Made by a program: the position numbers and the translations under genes. Below are positions 52,478-60,392 of a stretch of DNA of 64,000 nt, one piece after another. Origin of the DNA: an archaeon (GTDB lineage Archaea > Asgardarchaeota > Thorarchaeia > Thorarchaeales > Thorarchaeaceae); contig JAJRZD010000091.1 in the NCBI GenBank assembly GCA_024275415.1, forward strand, positions 55,470 through 119,469. Reading direction: 5' to 3'. Each line of letters starts with the position of its first letter. Positions within the stretch are counted from its first letter, which is position 1. Under the pieces are notes generated by a model, which worked only from the letters and a program-made list of their open reading frames with translations, ran no database searches and was not told the origin of the DNA.

Positions 52478-53092
52478 TCATTTTCCACGAAGCTGGTTCA
52501 ACAATCTCTTGCTTTCCTCGTCAATCATACGTTGGACTAGAGTTTGCAGCTCTTGTTCGAAAGCGACTGGGACAATATTGACAATATTGCAGAGTCTATC
52601 GACGATTTTCTGAGCCAAGGTAAACGGCGAAACCATGGAGTTTGACACCACACTTCTTACCACCTCTTCGCCGACACTACCTCTGACTACGGAGGAAATC
52701 ACACTCGAGATAGTCCCTTGAGGGTCTACGAAAAATGGTAGATGGTTTCTGTCATGGAGCACCAAGAATCCGAGCTTCTCCACGATGCTATCAGTGTACC
52801 ATTCGAGGCTCGACTCTTTCATCCTCAATTTCATAGCGAACTCGGTCTTGGTCAAGGGATTCGGGTAGCTCCAAGGATGCCTTGTCACCATGTATAATGC
52901 TGCTCCGAAGAAAGGATCTGGCTCTCGCGGTGCTCCTTCCTGTGAGATATACCTCCTGATGAGATCCAGGGCCATGACTTGGTAGTTATCATCGATTCGG
53001 TTCTCAATGAAAAATTGATGGGCATCCCGTATCATGGTGACTACAACTTTAGAACTGACGTTCATCTCGCTTGACCCATATCGATACTCCAT
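52478..53092 (-). CDS. Unrecognised helical protein, possibly cyclin-box-like
   Basis: A 204-aa mainly helical protein. The middle segment (D-P-F-F-G-A-A-L-Y-M-V-T-R-H-P-W-S-Y-P, then L-T-K-T-E-F-A-M-K-L-R-M-K-E-S-S-L-E-W) resembles the repeat structure of TFIIB/cyclin boxes: a helix pair with a helix-turn-helix-like end. No Zn-ribbon is present. I cannot assign a family and infer only a possible regulatory role. It converges directly with the DUF211 gene. Confidence 0.5.
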   Translation of the reverse strand: MEYRYGSSEMNVSSKVVVTMIRDAHQFFIENRIDDNYQVMALDLIRRYISQEGAPREPDPFFGAALYMVTRHPWSYPNPLTKTEFAMKLRMKESSLEWYTDSIVEKLGFLVLHDRNHLPFFVDPQGTISSVISSVVRGSVGEEVVRSVVSNSMVSPFTLAQKIVDRLCNIVNIVPVAFEQELQTLVQRMIDEESKRLLNQLRGK

Positions 53093-53200
53093 CTTTTCTT
53101 CACTCGGATCTCTTTGTGTATCCTATGAACATTCACACTCCCTTAAAACTCCATAGGAAACAGAGGTCGATTTGGCTCCTATTGGGCGCCTTCTGACAAT

Positions 53201-53770
53201 CTATTTCGCACTATATGTTTTTTCCAGAGACCACCTGAGTGATCGTTCGATCTCTTTCAATCTTGCTTCAGATCTATAGTTCCGGATGACAATCTCTTCT
53301 AGGATGCCATCCTCGGCCTTGACCTCGAAATCAAATGCGTCTTCCCAAGTCAGGCTTCCCTCTTCTACCTTGGTTCGATCCTCTTTCTGGAATTTCCCAA
53401 GGATCCGCTCGACAAAAAACCTTGCAAATGCACCCTTCTTGATGTCATAGGATGCTCGTTCAGATGGGATAGCACGAATCTCGTTTTTCGTAATATCCAG
53501 GGTTGCCAATACCAACTTTCTGCTGTAGTCATATAACATCACACTACGTGATTCAGGAATCGTAGTGCGTTCAGGCTTGGTAGGAACCGACTCGGTAGGA
53601 TCTGTTTCACTGAGAGATGCGTCGGCAGTGGCAAAACTTTTCGAGATAATGATTGCAGTCAATGCCTCTATGAATCCCTCAATTTGCTGGATTCGATGCC
53701 TGAGGTCTTCGAGTTCTTCCTCGAGATTCTTCTTCAATTCTAGTAGTACTGGTATTCTCGAGTCTGCCAT
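53201..53770 (-). CDS. Coiled-coil protein of unknown function
   Basis: A 189-aa protein. An N-terminal coiled coil (about 5-45, many Leu and Glu) is followed by a Thr/Pro/Ser-rich linker (about 50-75) and a conserved-looking C-terminal domain (about 76-185) with W-E-D-A-F-D-F-E-V and a final helix R-S-E-A-R-L-K-E-I-E-R. ATG 53770 is chosen over 53779. No function inferred. Confidence 0.55.
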   Translation of the reverse strand: MADSRIPVLLELKKNLEEELEDLRHRIQQIEGFIEALTAIIISKSFATADASLSETDPTESVPTKPERTTIPESRSVMLYDYSRKLVLATLDITKNEIRAIPSERASYDIKKGAFARFFVERILGKFQKEDRTKVEEGSLTWEDAFDFEVKAEDGILEEIVIRNYRSEARLKEIERSLRWSLEKTYSAK

Positions 53771-53891
53771 AATCGCCACCTAGGTATCAATGGGCATTCA
53801 TATTGTGTCTTCTAATCTATTTTATCATGTGTGTTATGATTTAACGTCGTATGCATGTTACCAACTCATTCGTATCACGTAATGCTGCTCC

Positions 53892-54113
53892 TTATTTCCG
53901 CTCGATAACCTTGATTGCGAAGTCTGGGCAATGCATTTCACACCTGTGACACACTGTACATGCATCGAGATTCTCAACTTCAGGAAGGAAGAACCCCCTA
54001 TTGTCCACCCGTTCGGTTTGTTTCAGGACAGAATGAGGACATACGGCTATGCAAATATGACAGCCCTTGCATAGACGGGGATTGACAACTATTTCCTTTG
54101 CCTTCCTAGCCAT
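53892..54113 (-). CDS. Two-cluster 4Fe-4S ferredoxin
   Basis: A 73-aa ferredoxin with two complete motifs, C-K-G-C-H-I-C-I-A-V-C-P (about 15-26) and C-T-V-C-H-R-C-E-M-H-C-P (about 52-63). The arrangement resembles the delta subunit of 2-oxoacid:ferredoxin oxidoreductases, but no alpha, beta or gamma subunit adjoins it, so it may be a free carrier. It is divergent from the Zn-ribbon gene. Confidence 0.9.
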   Translation of the reverse strand: MARKAKEIVVNPRLCKGCHICIAVCPHSVLKQTERVDNRGFFLPEVENLDACTVCHRCEMHCPDFAIKVIERK

Positions 54114-54234
54114 CTATTGATGACCTCCAAGCTCGGCAGCCATCTTTAAGTTATAACAATATTCATCTGGTAACCCATTCGAGCAGATTATATTGGGAAC
54201 GACATACTTCCTAGTTGAGGTCGGTGAGCACTCG

Positions 54235-54945
54235 TTGAGCAGTTTCTTTGTTTTCATGTGTCCCAAATGCCGAAATTTCACTAATGCTCCCGTCGGGCAA
54301 AAACGACGAAGATGCAGTTATTGCGGAAGCATCATCGATATCACCAAGGCCGCAGTAGTTTTGGTTGACAGCCCTGAAGCTGCTTCTACTGCTGTGAAGA
54401 TATACAATGCATCTCGCGGTGGGGATGAGTTTGAGAAAGCTGTCGAACGTTCACGTGAACGGGTGAAGTCCTTGGTTCCCGCAGAAAGAATCTCCTCGTC
54501 TGGGCTGACACTGGAAGAGGATGTTCCTCCCACAGGGAAACGGGCACGGTTGTTGTCTATACTTGAGGAACGAGCTGCGACCAATCCTATCTCTCTTACA
54601 GAGCTGGAAAAGCTTTGTAACGCCAGCAAGTTAAGCTGGACTTGGGTTGAAAAACAACTTACTGCCATGGGGAATAGTGGGATGCTCATATTTCCGAAAC
54701 CTTGGACAGTGAAACTTGTACGGGACATTGGAAAGGCTGAAGAGCCTCAAGCGGTAATTGTTGATGTTAGCGATGACATCCTTGGGTTACTTAACCAAGA
54801 GAAAAAGCCTCTCCGCATTGATGCCATCATAGGTCATTTTGATAAACGATCCATCTCATCTGCATCTGTCATCGCTTCATTGGAGAAGCTGATGAGTGCA
54901 GGTGAAATCTACGAGCCCCGTCAGGGACATGTTTCCATCGTCTGA
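54235..54945 (+). CDS. DUF1922-like Zn-ribbon protein with MCM-type winged helix
   Basis: A 236-aa protein. N-terminal zinc ribbon C-P-K-C ... C-S-Y-C (about 9-31) like DUF1922. A linker (about 60-110) leads to a winged helix (about 115-160) and a final domain ending in L-M-S-A-G-E-I-Y-E-P-R-Q-G-H, close to the C-terminal winged helix of archaeal MCM (G-E-I-Y-E-P). I choose TTG 54235: GGTGAG lies 6 nt before it and the F-F-V-F-M-C start fits. Alternatives are TTG 54193 and ATG 54256. Probably nucleic-acid-binding. Confidence 0.7.
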   Translation: MSSFFVFMCPKCRNFTNAPVGQKRRRCSYCGSIIDITKAAVVLVDSPEAASTAVKIYNASRGGDEFEKAVERSRERVKSLVPAERISSSGLTLEEDVPPTGKRARLLSILEERAATNPISLTELEKLCNASKLSWTWVEKQLTAMGNSGMLIFPKPWTVKLVRDIGKAEEPQAVIVDVSDDILGLLNQEKKPLRIDAIIGHFDKRSISSASVIASLEKLMSAGEIYEPRQGHVSIV

Positions 54946-54997
54946 CGTTGTTCCGAACGATTCAATAGGGCTCGATGAGTCTTAGAATGTGAGTTTC

Positions 54998-55387
54998 ATG
55001 CCCATTGTCGAGCTAGTTGCGAAGAAGACATTGAAGAGGAATCCGACCCTCGGGGTGTCAGTCATCGACCTTATCGTTCTGCTCTGGCTTTTTTCTAACC
55101 CTTATTACAGTAAGAGACGGCAAGTCAGCTCGATTCGTAACGTTCTCAAGATGACCGAAACTCTCCAGACCCCTGGGAAGGGTATCGAGCTTACCGATGA
55201 TGAAGTGACACAAATCGTGCTTGGGAGCCTTGACACCCTCCAGAAGAAAGGACTGGTCTATCTACGATCCGCGGGAATTCATTTCATCAAGGGGACTCTT
55301 ACAGAGGCAGGGTTGAGCCTAATAGAGAGATCTGTTGACTCTCCTTCACTGCGTCGTGTGACTGCCGAGTTCGGGAACAACCCCTGA
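54998..55387 (+). CDS. Small winged-helix-like protein of unknown function
   Basis: A 129-aa protein with a helical N-terminus and a C-terminal winged-helix-like part (L-D-T-L-Q-K-K-G-L-V-Y-L ... L-T-E-A-G-L-S-L-I-E-R). GTG 54989 is an alternative start. It follows the Zn-ribbon gene by 52 nt and could belong to its transcript. No family recognised. Confidence 0.55.
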   Translation: MPIVELVAKKTLKRNPTLGVSVIDLIVLLWLFSNPYYSKRRQVSSIRNVLKMTETLQTPGKGIELTDDEVTQIVLGSLDTLQKKGLVYLRSAGIHFIKGTLTEAGLSLIERSVDSPSLRRVTAEFGNNP

Positions 55388-55556
55388 ATTTGGGTGATCT
55401 TTCGGTTCTATGGAGTAAGTCGAGCGAAGAAATAAAAGATCACATCCGAACATTGGAATAAATGTGAAAGATTTGATGCCCTGAAGGAAGTCGACTCGTG
55501 AATTACCACTCTCAATATCAGATCATGGACTTATTCCACAGGGGCTGGTCTTTCAT

Positions 55557-55569
55557 AATACTTTTAAGG
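55557..55569 (+). promoter_or_regulatory. TATA-like promoter element upstream of uL22
   Basis: ataatacttttaa is the most AT-rich stretch before the ribosomal cluster and lies about 25-30 nt before the start of the folded segment. It predicts a transcript with a leader of about 200 nt. Confidence 0.45.
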
Positions 55570-55591
55570 ACACTCTGATGCGCTGTCCTCT

Positions 55592-55748
55592 GTCGCTCTC
55601 TGAAAATAGTTGTTTCAGAACGGAAGGAAGCAGTGCAAGCATCTTTGTTCTGCTCGCGAGAACCGCTTGCATACGTGTGCCGAAAGTTCTGGGGTGACTG
55701 TTGAGATCGATAGATGAACCTACAGTTGCCCTGCTTGAGCAAGGCGAT
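55592..55748 (+). ncRNA. Strongly folded RNA segment: ncRNA or structured leader of the ribosomal cluster
   Basis: Four stem-loops are visible. SL1: TCTGAAA (55599-55605) with TTTCAGA (55613-55619). SL2: 55633-55640 with 55665-55672 (8 bp, one wobble), enclosing GTTCT (55647-55651) with AGAAC (55659-55663). SL3: 55692-55701 with 55722-55731 (10 continuous bp, two wobbles). SL4: GCC...TGC loop GCA...GGC (55728-55745), partly competing with SL3. A closing stem 55592-55597 with 55743-55748 is possible. I cannot match it to RNase P, SRP or tRNA. An autoregulatory leader or a separate small RNA both fit. Confidence 0.5.
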
Positions 55749-55783
55749 TTGAGTAAAAAATAACGCACCGGAAGTGAGGCATG

Positions 55784-56248
55784 ATGCCATCTTATCGATA
55801 TTCCATAATAGGCATTGATCCAGACAGGACTGCTATTTCCAGCGGACGCAATATGAGATGCTCTCCAAAGCATTGTAGAGAGGTATGCAATGCCATCAGG
55901 GGAATGATGCTGGATAAGGCAATCGAGCTCCTTGAGAGTGTTGTCGAGGAAAAGGCTTGGATTCCTTATCGTCGGCATAAGAAAAAGCGAGGACACCATC
56001 CTGGCATGAAAAAATGGGGACCAGGTGGTCATCCAGTCAAAGCATCTCAGCACATTCTAAAAGTCCTGAAGAATGCTGAAGCGAATGCCGACAACAAGGG
56101 CTTGGACATCGACAGGCTCAAAGTAGTTCATGCTGCTGCACAAAGAGGACGTACCTACAAGAAGTACATCGAACGTGCCTTCGGTCGAAGCACTCCGTAC
56201 TTTGAGAACACTTCCCATGTTGAGATTGTATTAGAAGAGGTGGCGTGA
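55784..56248 (+). CDS. rpl22: Ribosomal protein uL22
   Basis: A 154-aa large-subunit protein that lines the exit tunnel. S-P-K-H-C-R-E-V-C-N-A-I-R-G-M-M (about 27-42) and the C-terminal G-R-T-Y-K-K-Y-I-E-R-A-F-G-R-S-T-P-Y segment with H-V-E-I-V are typical of archaeal L22. ATG 55784 or 55781 is possible. It is the first gene of this cluster; the usual upstream genes L3, L4, L23, L2 and S19 are missing. Its TGA overlaps the uS3 start. Confidence 0.95.
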   Translation: MPSYRYSIIGIDPDRTAISSGRNMRCSPKHCREVCNAIRGMMLDKAIELLESVVEEKAWIPYRRHKKKRGHHPGMKKWGPGGHPVKASQHILKVLKNAEANADNKGLDIDRLKVVHAAAQRGRTYKKYIERAFGRSTPYFENTSHVEIVLEEVA

Positions 56249-57168
56249 TGTCTGCTATCAAGTACTTCATTGAGCAAAACATAAGGAAACTCACGATTGA
56301 TGAATTCCTTGGATACGAGCTGAATTCTGCTGGATATGGTGGTGTTGAGATCCGGAAGATGCCGATGAGAACAGAGGTTGTGATTCACGCGTCCCGTCCT
56401 GGTGTCGTCATTGGACGACGTGGTTCAAAGATCAGAGAACTCACAGATATATTAGAGCATGACTTCGGAATCGAGAACGTTCAAGTCGAGGTTTCAGAGA
56501 TAGAGAATCCTTGGCTGAATGCCCAAGTGATGGCTTCACGTCTTGCCAGACAACTCGAACGAGGAGTCCGTTTCAGGAGAATGGCTTATTGGATCCTTCG
56601 AAGGGTCATGCGTGCCGGTGCGATTGGTTGTGAGATTATTGTTAAGGGGAAGCTGTCCAGCAGACGTGCTCGATACCAGAAGTTCAGGCAAGGCACTATC
56701 GCTAAGACTGGAGAACCAGCGACCCTTTTTGTTGATGAAGCTGATGACAAGGCAATCCTGAAGCCTGGAGTGATTGGTGTTAAGGTTCGAATTATGCGTC
56801 CTGATGCCAAGCTGCCTGGTGTTGTCACTGTCAAGAAACCGAAAGCGAAGAAGAAGAAAAGGATTCCCGTGGCCGCAGAGGAACTGGAAACTGTTGAGGA
56901 AGTGGCGGAAGATGTTGTTGAAAAAGGACTCGAGGGAATCACTGACATTGACGAACTCCGGGAACTTGAGGAATTGGACGGACTGGAGTTGGTCGGAGAT
57001 GCTGAGACCGAAGACACTTCTAGCGAGCCCGACAAACCCGTTGCTATTGAACCAGAGAGCAAAGAAGAGCCAGTTCCCGAATCAGAAGAAGCTCCATCTG
57101 AAATTGACGAGGACGCCCTAAAGGAGCTAGAGGAACTGGATATCCTTGATGAAGGAGGCGAAGAGTAA
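56248..57168 (+). CDS. rps3: Ribosomal protein uS3 with long acidic tail
   Basis: A 306-aa protein. The KH domain with V-V-I-G-R-R-G-S-K-I-R-E-L (about 53-65) and the S3 C-terminal domain (to about 200) are normal. After a basic K-P-K-A-K-K-K-K-R stretch follow about 90 residues dominated by Glu, Asp, Ser and Pro, with the repeated acidic pattern L-R-E-L-E-E-L-D and L-K-E-L-E-E-L-D. Common archaeal uS3 is about 210-250 aa. ATG overlaps the uL22 stop. Confidence 0.95.
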   Translation: MSAIKYFIEQNIRKLTIDEFLGYELNSAGYGGVEIRKMPMRTEVVIHASRPGVVIGRRGSKIRELTDILEHDFGIENVQVEVSEIENPWLNAQVMASRLARQLERGVRFRRMAYWILRRVMRAGAIGCEIIVKGKLSSRRARYQKFRQGTIAKTGEPATLFVDEADDKAILKPGVIGVKVRIMRPDAKLPGVVTVKKPKAKKKKRIPVAAEELETVEEVAEDVVEKGLEGITDIDELRELEELDGLELVGDAETEDTSSEPDKPVAIEPESKEEPVPESEEAPSEIDEDALKELEELDILDEGGEE

Positions 57169-57380
57169 TGCCGCAACTTACTGCTAAAGACATTCGGAAG
57201 TTGACCCCGGCAGAGCGTCAGAAGAAGCTACGAGAACTCTATGACGAACTCTCATCTATTAGAGTTGATCTTGCTACCGGTGGTGGGACAGAGAATCCCT
57301 ACAAGATACGTGCCGTGAAGAAGGCGATTGCACGCATTCTCACTGTGGAACGAGAAGAGGAGTTGAAAGTGTCAGAATGA
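57168..57380 (+). CDS. rpl29: Ribosomal protein uL29
   Basis: A 70-aa two-helix protein with the K-K-L-R-E-L-Y-D-E-L-S pattern and the C-terminal K-K-A-I-A-R-I-L-T-V of archaeal L29. It binds near the tunnel exit. Its ATG touches the uS3 stop, and it overlaps the RNase P gene by 4 nt. Confidence 0.95.
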   Translation: MPQLTAKDIRKLTPAERQKKLRELYDELSSIRVDLATGGGTENPYKIRAVKKAIARILTVEREEELKVSE

Positions 57381-57664
57381 GCGAGATAAGCCCATTGAAT
57401 ATTCTTAATCATGAACTCATCGGCCTTGAAACTCATGTAGTGGGTTCTAAAGATCCAACTCATGTTTCGAGAAAGGGTATTGTTGTGGCCGAAACAAAGG
57501 ATATGATACAACTGGAAACAGCGCAGGGTAATATACTACTCCCAAAGGATGTCTGCGTTTTCCACATCAAGCTTCCTGATGGCACAACCGTTCAAGTCGA
57601 TGGTAATCTCCTTCGGGGTCGTCCTGAGGATCGGTTGAAGAAGCGCCACAAGAGGAGATGGTAG
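57377..57664 (+). CDS. rnp1: RNase P protein subunit Rpp29 (Pop4/Rnp1)
   Basis: A 95-aa protein matching archaeal Rpp29, a Sm-like RNase P subunit. N-H-E-L-I-G-L-E-T-H-V-V (about 11-22), K-G-I-V-V-A-E-T and the end G-R-P-E-D-R-L-K-K-R are typical. It lies in the normal archaeal place between uL29 and uS17. Confidence 0.9.
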   Translation: MSEISPLNILNHELIGLETHVVGSKDPTHVSRKGIVVAETKDMIQLETAQGNILLPKDVCVFHIKLPDGTTVQVDGNLLRGRPEDRLKKRHKRRW

Positions 57665-57665
57665 A

Positions 57666-58031
57666 ATGGCTAAGAGTAAGACCAAGGTTCGGAATGTTGG
57701 AATTCCTAATGTAGAACCTCCTGAGAAAACATGTGATGATAAAAACTGCCCCTTCCATGGGAACCTCTCCCTTCGTGGAAGAGTCATGGAGGGGAAGGTG
57801 ACGAGCGTGAAGATGCACAAGGCTATCACCTTCCAGACAGACTACCTGAGCCTTGTCAAGAAATACCTCCGGTATGAGCGTCGGCGGTCAAAGAAGCATG
57901 CGTATCTACCAGCCTGCATCGAAGTAAATGTTGGAGATACAGTCAAAGTTGCAGAATGCAGGCCTTTGAGCAAGACAATCTCATTCGCTGTTGTGTCTGT
58001 CACGAAGCGAGGAGGAGTAAAGGAGGACTAA
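57666..58031 (+). CDS. rps17: Ribosomal protein uS17
   Basis: A 121-aa small-subunit protein with an OB-fold; F-H-G-N-L-S-L-R-G-R, Y-E-R-R-R-S-K-K-H and V-G-D-T-V-K-V-A-E-C-R-P-L-S-K-T match archaeal S17. The N-terminal about 30 residues contain two Cys (C-D-D-K-N-C-P). It starts one base after the Rpp29 stop. Confidence 0.95.
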   Translation: MAKSKTKVRNVGIPNVEPPEKTCDDKNCPFHGNLSLRGRVMEGKVTSVKMHKAITFQTDYLSLVKKYLRYERRRSKKHAYLPACIEVNVGDTVKVAECRPLSKTISFAVVSVTKRGGVKED

Positions 58032-58034
58032 GCC

Positions 58035-58457
58035 ATGTCACGAAAAGTCGGTAGAGGTATTCGAAAGTTCATCCCTCGCATCGCGAGAGGTCTCCCCATT
58101 GGTGCAAAAATACTATGCGCTGATAACTCTGGCGCAAAGGAATTGCAAGTGATCACCGTGTTTGGCTACAAGGGGAAGCTAAGGAAACTCGGAAAAGCTG
58201 GTATCGGTGACAGGGTGAATGTTGCGGTGACTAAGGGCAAGCAAGAGTTGCGAAAACAGGTCTTGCAGGCTGTTATTGTACGGCAACGTAAGCCCTTCAG
58301 ACGACCCGATGGCACCTGGATGCAGTTCGAGGATAACGCAGCTGTCTTGATTAAACCCGGAGGCGAACCGCAAGGATCCGAACTGAGAGGTCCTATGGCT
58401 CGTGAGGTGACTCTAATGTGGCCCCGAGTCGCAGCCATCGCATCCAAAATAGTGTGA
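58035..58457 (+). CDS. rpl14: Ribosomal protein uL14
   Basis: A 140-aa protein binding at the inter-subunit face. C-A-D-N-S-G-A-K-E-L-Q-V-I, K-A-G-I-G-D-R-V-N-V and the C-terminal G-P-M-A-R-E-V-T-L-M-W-P-R-V are typical of archaeal L14. The order S17-L14-L24 is conserved. Confidence 0.96.
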   Translation: MSRKVGRGIRKFIPRIARGLPIGAKILCADNSGAKELQVITVFGYKGKLRKLGKAGIGDRVNVAVTKGKQELRKQVLQAVIVRQRKPFRRPDGTWMQFEDNAAVLIKPGGEPQGSELRGPMAREVTLMWPRVAAIASKIV

Positions 58458-58470
58458 GGTGTTAGCTAAA

Positions 58471-58857
58471 ATGGTAAAGAAAGTAAGTCCCAAATCCCCT
58501 CGAAAACAGCGACGCATGATATACAAATCACCTATCCACTCACACAAGAACATGCTCAAGTGTAGATTGGACGAATTCTTGCGTGAAGAGTACTCGATGC
58601 GATCACTCGTTCCTAAGAAAGGCGATCTGGTACGGATCATGCGAGGCCAGTTCCGTGAAACTGAAGGTAAGATTGTCCGAATCGACTACACTAAGATTCG
58701 AATCTATGTTGATAGTGCAACAACCACTAAATCGGACGGCAAAGAGGTACAGGTTCCGTTGCATCCATCAAATCTCATGCTAGTAAAACTTGAGCTGAAT
58801 GATGAGCGTAAGGCGCTTTTGGAGCGTAAGACCGTCCAAATCGCGGAGAGTGAGTAA
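58471..58857 (+). CDS. rpl24: Ribosomal protein uL24
   Basis: A 128-aa protein with the KOW motif G-D-L-V-R-I-M-R-G-Q-F-R-E-T-E-G-K-I (about 51-68). S-P-K-S-P-R-K-Q-R at the N-terminus fits archaeal L24. A GTG at 58459 would add four residues; ATG 58471 has GAGGTG about 9 nt upstream and is preferred. Confidence 0.95.
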   Translation: MVKKVSPKSPRKQRRMIYKSPIHSHKNMLKCRLDEFLREEYSMRSLVPKKGDLVRIMRGQFRETEGKIVRIDYTKIRIYVDSATTTKSDGKEVQVPLHPSNLMLVKLELNDERKALLERKTVQIAESE

Positions 58858-59613
58858 ATGGCAAGAAGAGGTCAAAAGAAACATCTGAAGCGGCTACCCG
58901 CTCCAAAGCATTGGCCAATCAAACGCAAACATGGCAAATTCACTACAAAACCCCTTCCAGGCCCCCACGCCAAGGAGGAGTGTCTTACTCTGACAATACT
59001 CTTGCGAGAGATGATGGGACGTGCGGAGAACATGCGCGAAGTGAAAGCAATTCTCTCCTCGGGAGTGGTCCTCGTTGATGGCAGACCCCGCAAAAATCCC
59101 CGCTTCCCCGTGGGGCTCATGGATGTCATTGAGATAACATCATCAAACGACAGATATAGACTATTACCCAAGACTCGGGGTGGTTTCCGTCTAGTGTCAA
59201 TTGATGAAGATGAAAGCAAGTTCAAGCTGGCACGAATCCAGCGAAAGATGATGGCCCCTGGTGGCAAGTGTCAATTGACTCTCCACGACGGCCGCAACAT
59301 TCTACTTCCTGAGAATATGAATCCATCCGACTTTCGAACGCTAGACACTCTTGTCATTTCTATTCCCGAACAGGATCTGCTTGAGAATATCAAGATGGAA
59401 CCTGGTGCACAGGCTATTGTTACGAAGGGTCGGAATGTTGGTATGGAAGGAACGATTGTTGAAATCGAGAAACGAATTGGCACGCATGCCAGCACAGTCA
59501 CAGTACAAGACCCTGAAGGAAATAGGTTCCAGACTGCTCTGGAATATGTATTTGTCTTGGGCAAAGACCAACCCAAGATCAATCTTGGTATGTCAGGAGG
59601 GAGTGTTGAATGA
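58858..59613 (+). CDS. rps4e: Ribosomal protein eS4
   Basis: A 251-aa archaeal/eukaryotic-type S4e with N-terminal H-L-K-R-L-P-A-P-K-H-W-P-I-K-R-K, an S4-like RNA-binding domain (about 40-100), the central eS4 domain and a C-terminal KOW (about 180-220). Length is normal (about 240). It sits between uL24 and uL5 as in other archaea. Confidence 0.96.
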   Translation: MARRGQKKHLKRLPAPKHWPIKRKHGKFTTKPLPGPHAKEECLTLTILLREMMGRAENMREVKAILSSGVVLVDGRPRKNPRFPVGLMDVIEITSSNDRYRLLPKTRGGFRLVSIDEDESKFKLARIQRKMMAPGGKCQLTLHDGRNILLPENMNPSDFRTLDTLVISIPEQDLLENIKMEPGAQAIVTKGRNVGMEGTIVEIEKRIGTHASTVTVQDPEGNRFQTALEYVFVLGKDQPKINLGMSGGSVE

Positions 59614-60194
59614 GTGATGTAGAACTACCCAATGAACACCTGTATCTAGAGGACTGGGAAGCATATCCAATGCGTCGTCCTTTCATATCGAAAGTTGTTG
59701 TCGATATGTGTACTGGCGGTGGTGATCCCTTGAACCGTGCGGCGCTAATCCTTGAGGAAATAACTGGCCAAAGCCCAGTTCAATCGCGGGCAAAACAGAC
59801 TGTCCGTGATTTTGGTATCCGCAGAAGAGAAGCCATCGCCGTTCGAGTCACATTACGCCATGAACGAGGAAAGGAGTTTCTCTCACGGGCACTGAAAGCA
59901 AAGGAAAATGTCCTCCTGATCAAGAATTGGGATGAGGACGGGAATTTTGCCTTTGGCATAACAGAGCACATCGATATCCCCGATGTCAAGTACGACCCAC
60001 AAAAGGGAATCCAGGGAATGAATATCACTGTGTGCTTGGAACGTCCTGGATACAGGGTGAAGCGTCGAAGGAAACAGAGGGCGAAGGTGCCCTACAGACA
60101 CCGTTTGACTCCTGAAGAAAGCATGGTCTTCATGAAGAACGAGTTCGGTGTTGAGATACTGGAAAAGGAGCGTGAGCGGACGTATCTGTTCTGA
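59610..60194 (+). CDS. rpl5: Ribosomal protein uL5
   Basis: A 194-aa protein that binds 5S rRNA. T-G-G-G-D-P-L-N-R-A-A, L-E-E-I-T-G-Q-S-P-V and F-G-I-T-E-H-I-D-I-P-D-V-K-Y-D are strong matches. It overlaps eS4 by 4 nt. Confidence 0.95.
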   Translation: MSDVELPNEHLYLEDWEAYPMRRPFISKVVVDMCTGGGDPLNRAALILEEITGQSPVQSRAKQTVRDFGIRRREAIAVRVTLRHERGKEFLSRALKAKENVLLIKNWDEDGNFAFGITEHIDIPDVKYDPQKGIQGMNITVCLERPGYRVKRRRKQRAKVPYRHRLTPEESMVFMKNEFGVEILEKERERTYLF

Positions 60195-60205
60195 GGTGAG
60201 CTATG

Positions 60206-60376
60206 ATGAGTAGTAGAAAAGAACAAGGAAAGCGACGGAAAAAGATGGGTAAAGGCAGCCGAACTTGCATCCGCTGCGGGACACATCAAGCAATAATCCG
60301 CTCTTACGGTCTTAATATGTGCCGACGCTGTTTTAGAGAAACGGCAGTTAAGCTCGGTTTCAAGAAAATGAGCTAG
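60206..60376 (+). CDS. rps14: Ribosomal protein uS14 (zinc-binding)
   Basis: A short gene of 56 codons. The zinc motif C-I-R-C (residues 21-24) and C-R-R-C (39-42), with G-S-R-T before and Y-G-L-N-M between, identifies archaeal S14. ATG 60203 is an alternative start; GAGGTGA lies just upstream of both. It sits between uL5 and uS8 in the standard order. Confidence 0.93.
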   Translation: MSSRKEQGKRRKKMGKGSRTCIRCGTHQAIIRSYGLNMCRRCFRETAVKLGFKKMS

Positions 60377-60392
60377 GGAGGTTGACAATAAG

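Larger units (their letters stand above)
55388..55783. other. Intergenic region containing the ribosomal-cluster promoter and structured leader
   Basis: This 396-nt region has no supportable protein gene. It carries a TATA-like element at 55557-55569 and then about 150 nt with several strong stem-loops, listed separately. The first half (55388-55550) is unremarkable and AT-mixed. Confidence 0.6.

Noticed and set aside
55571..55605. C/D box small RNA (TGATG and CTGA in the uL22 leader)
   Set aside because: Box C to box D distance and the missing C'/D' pair do not fit a C/D RNA; the stem-loops explain the region better.
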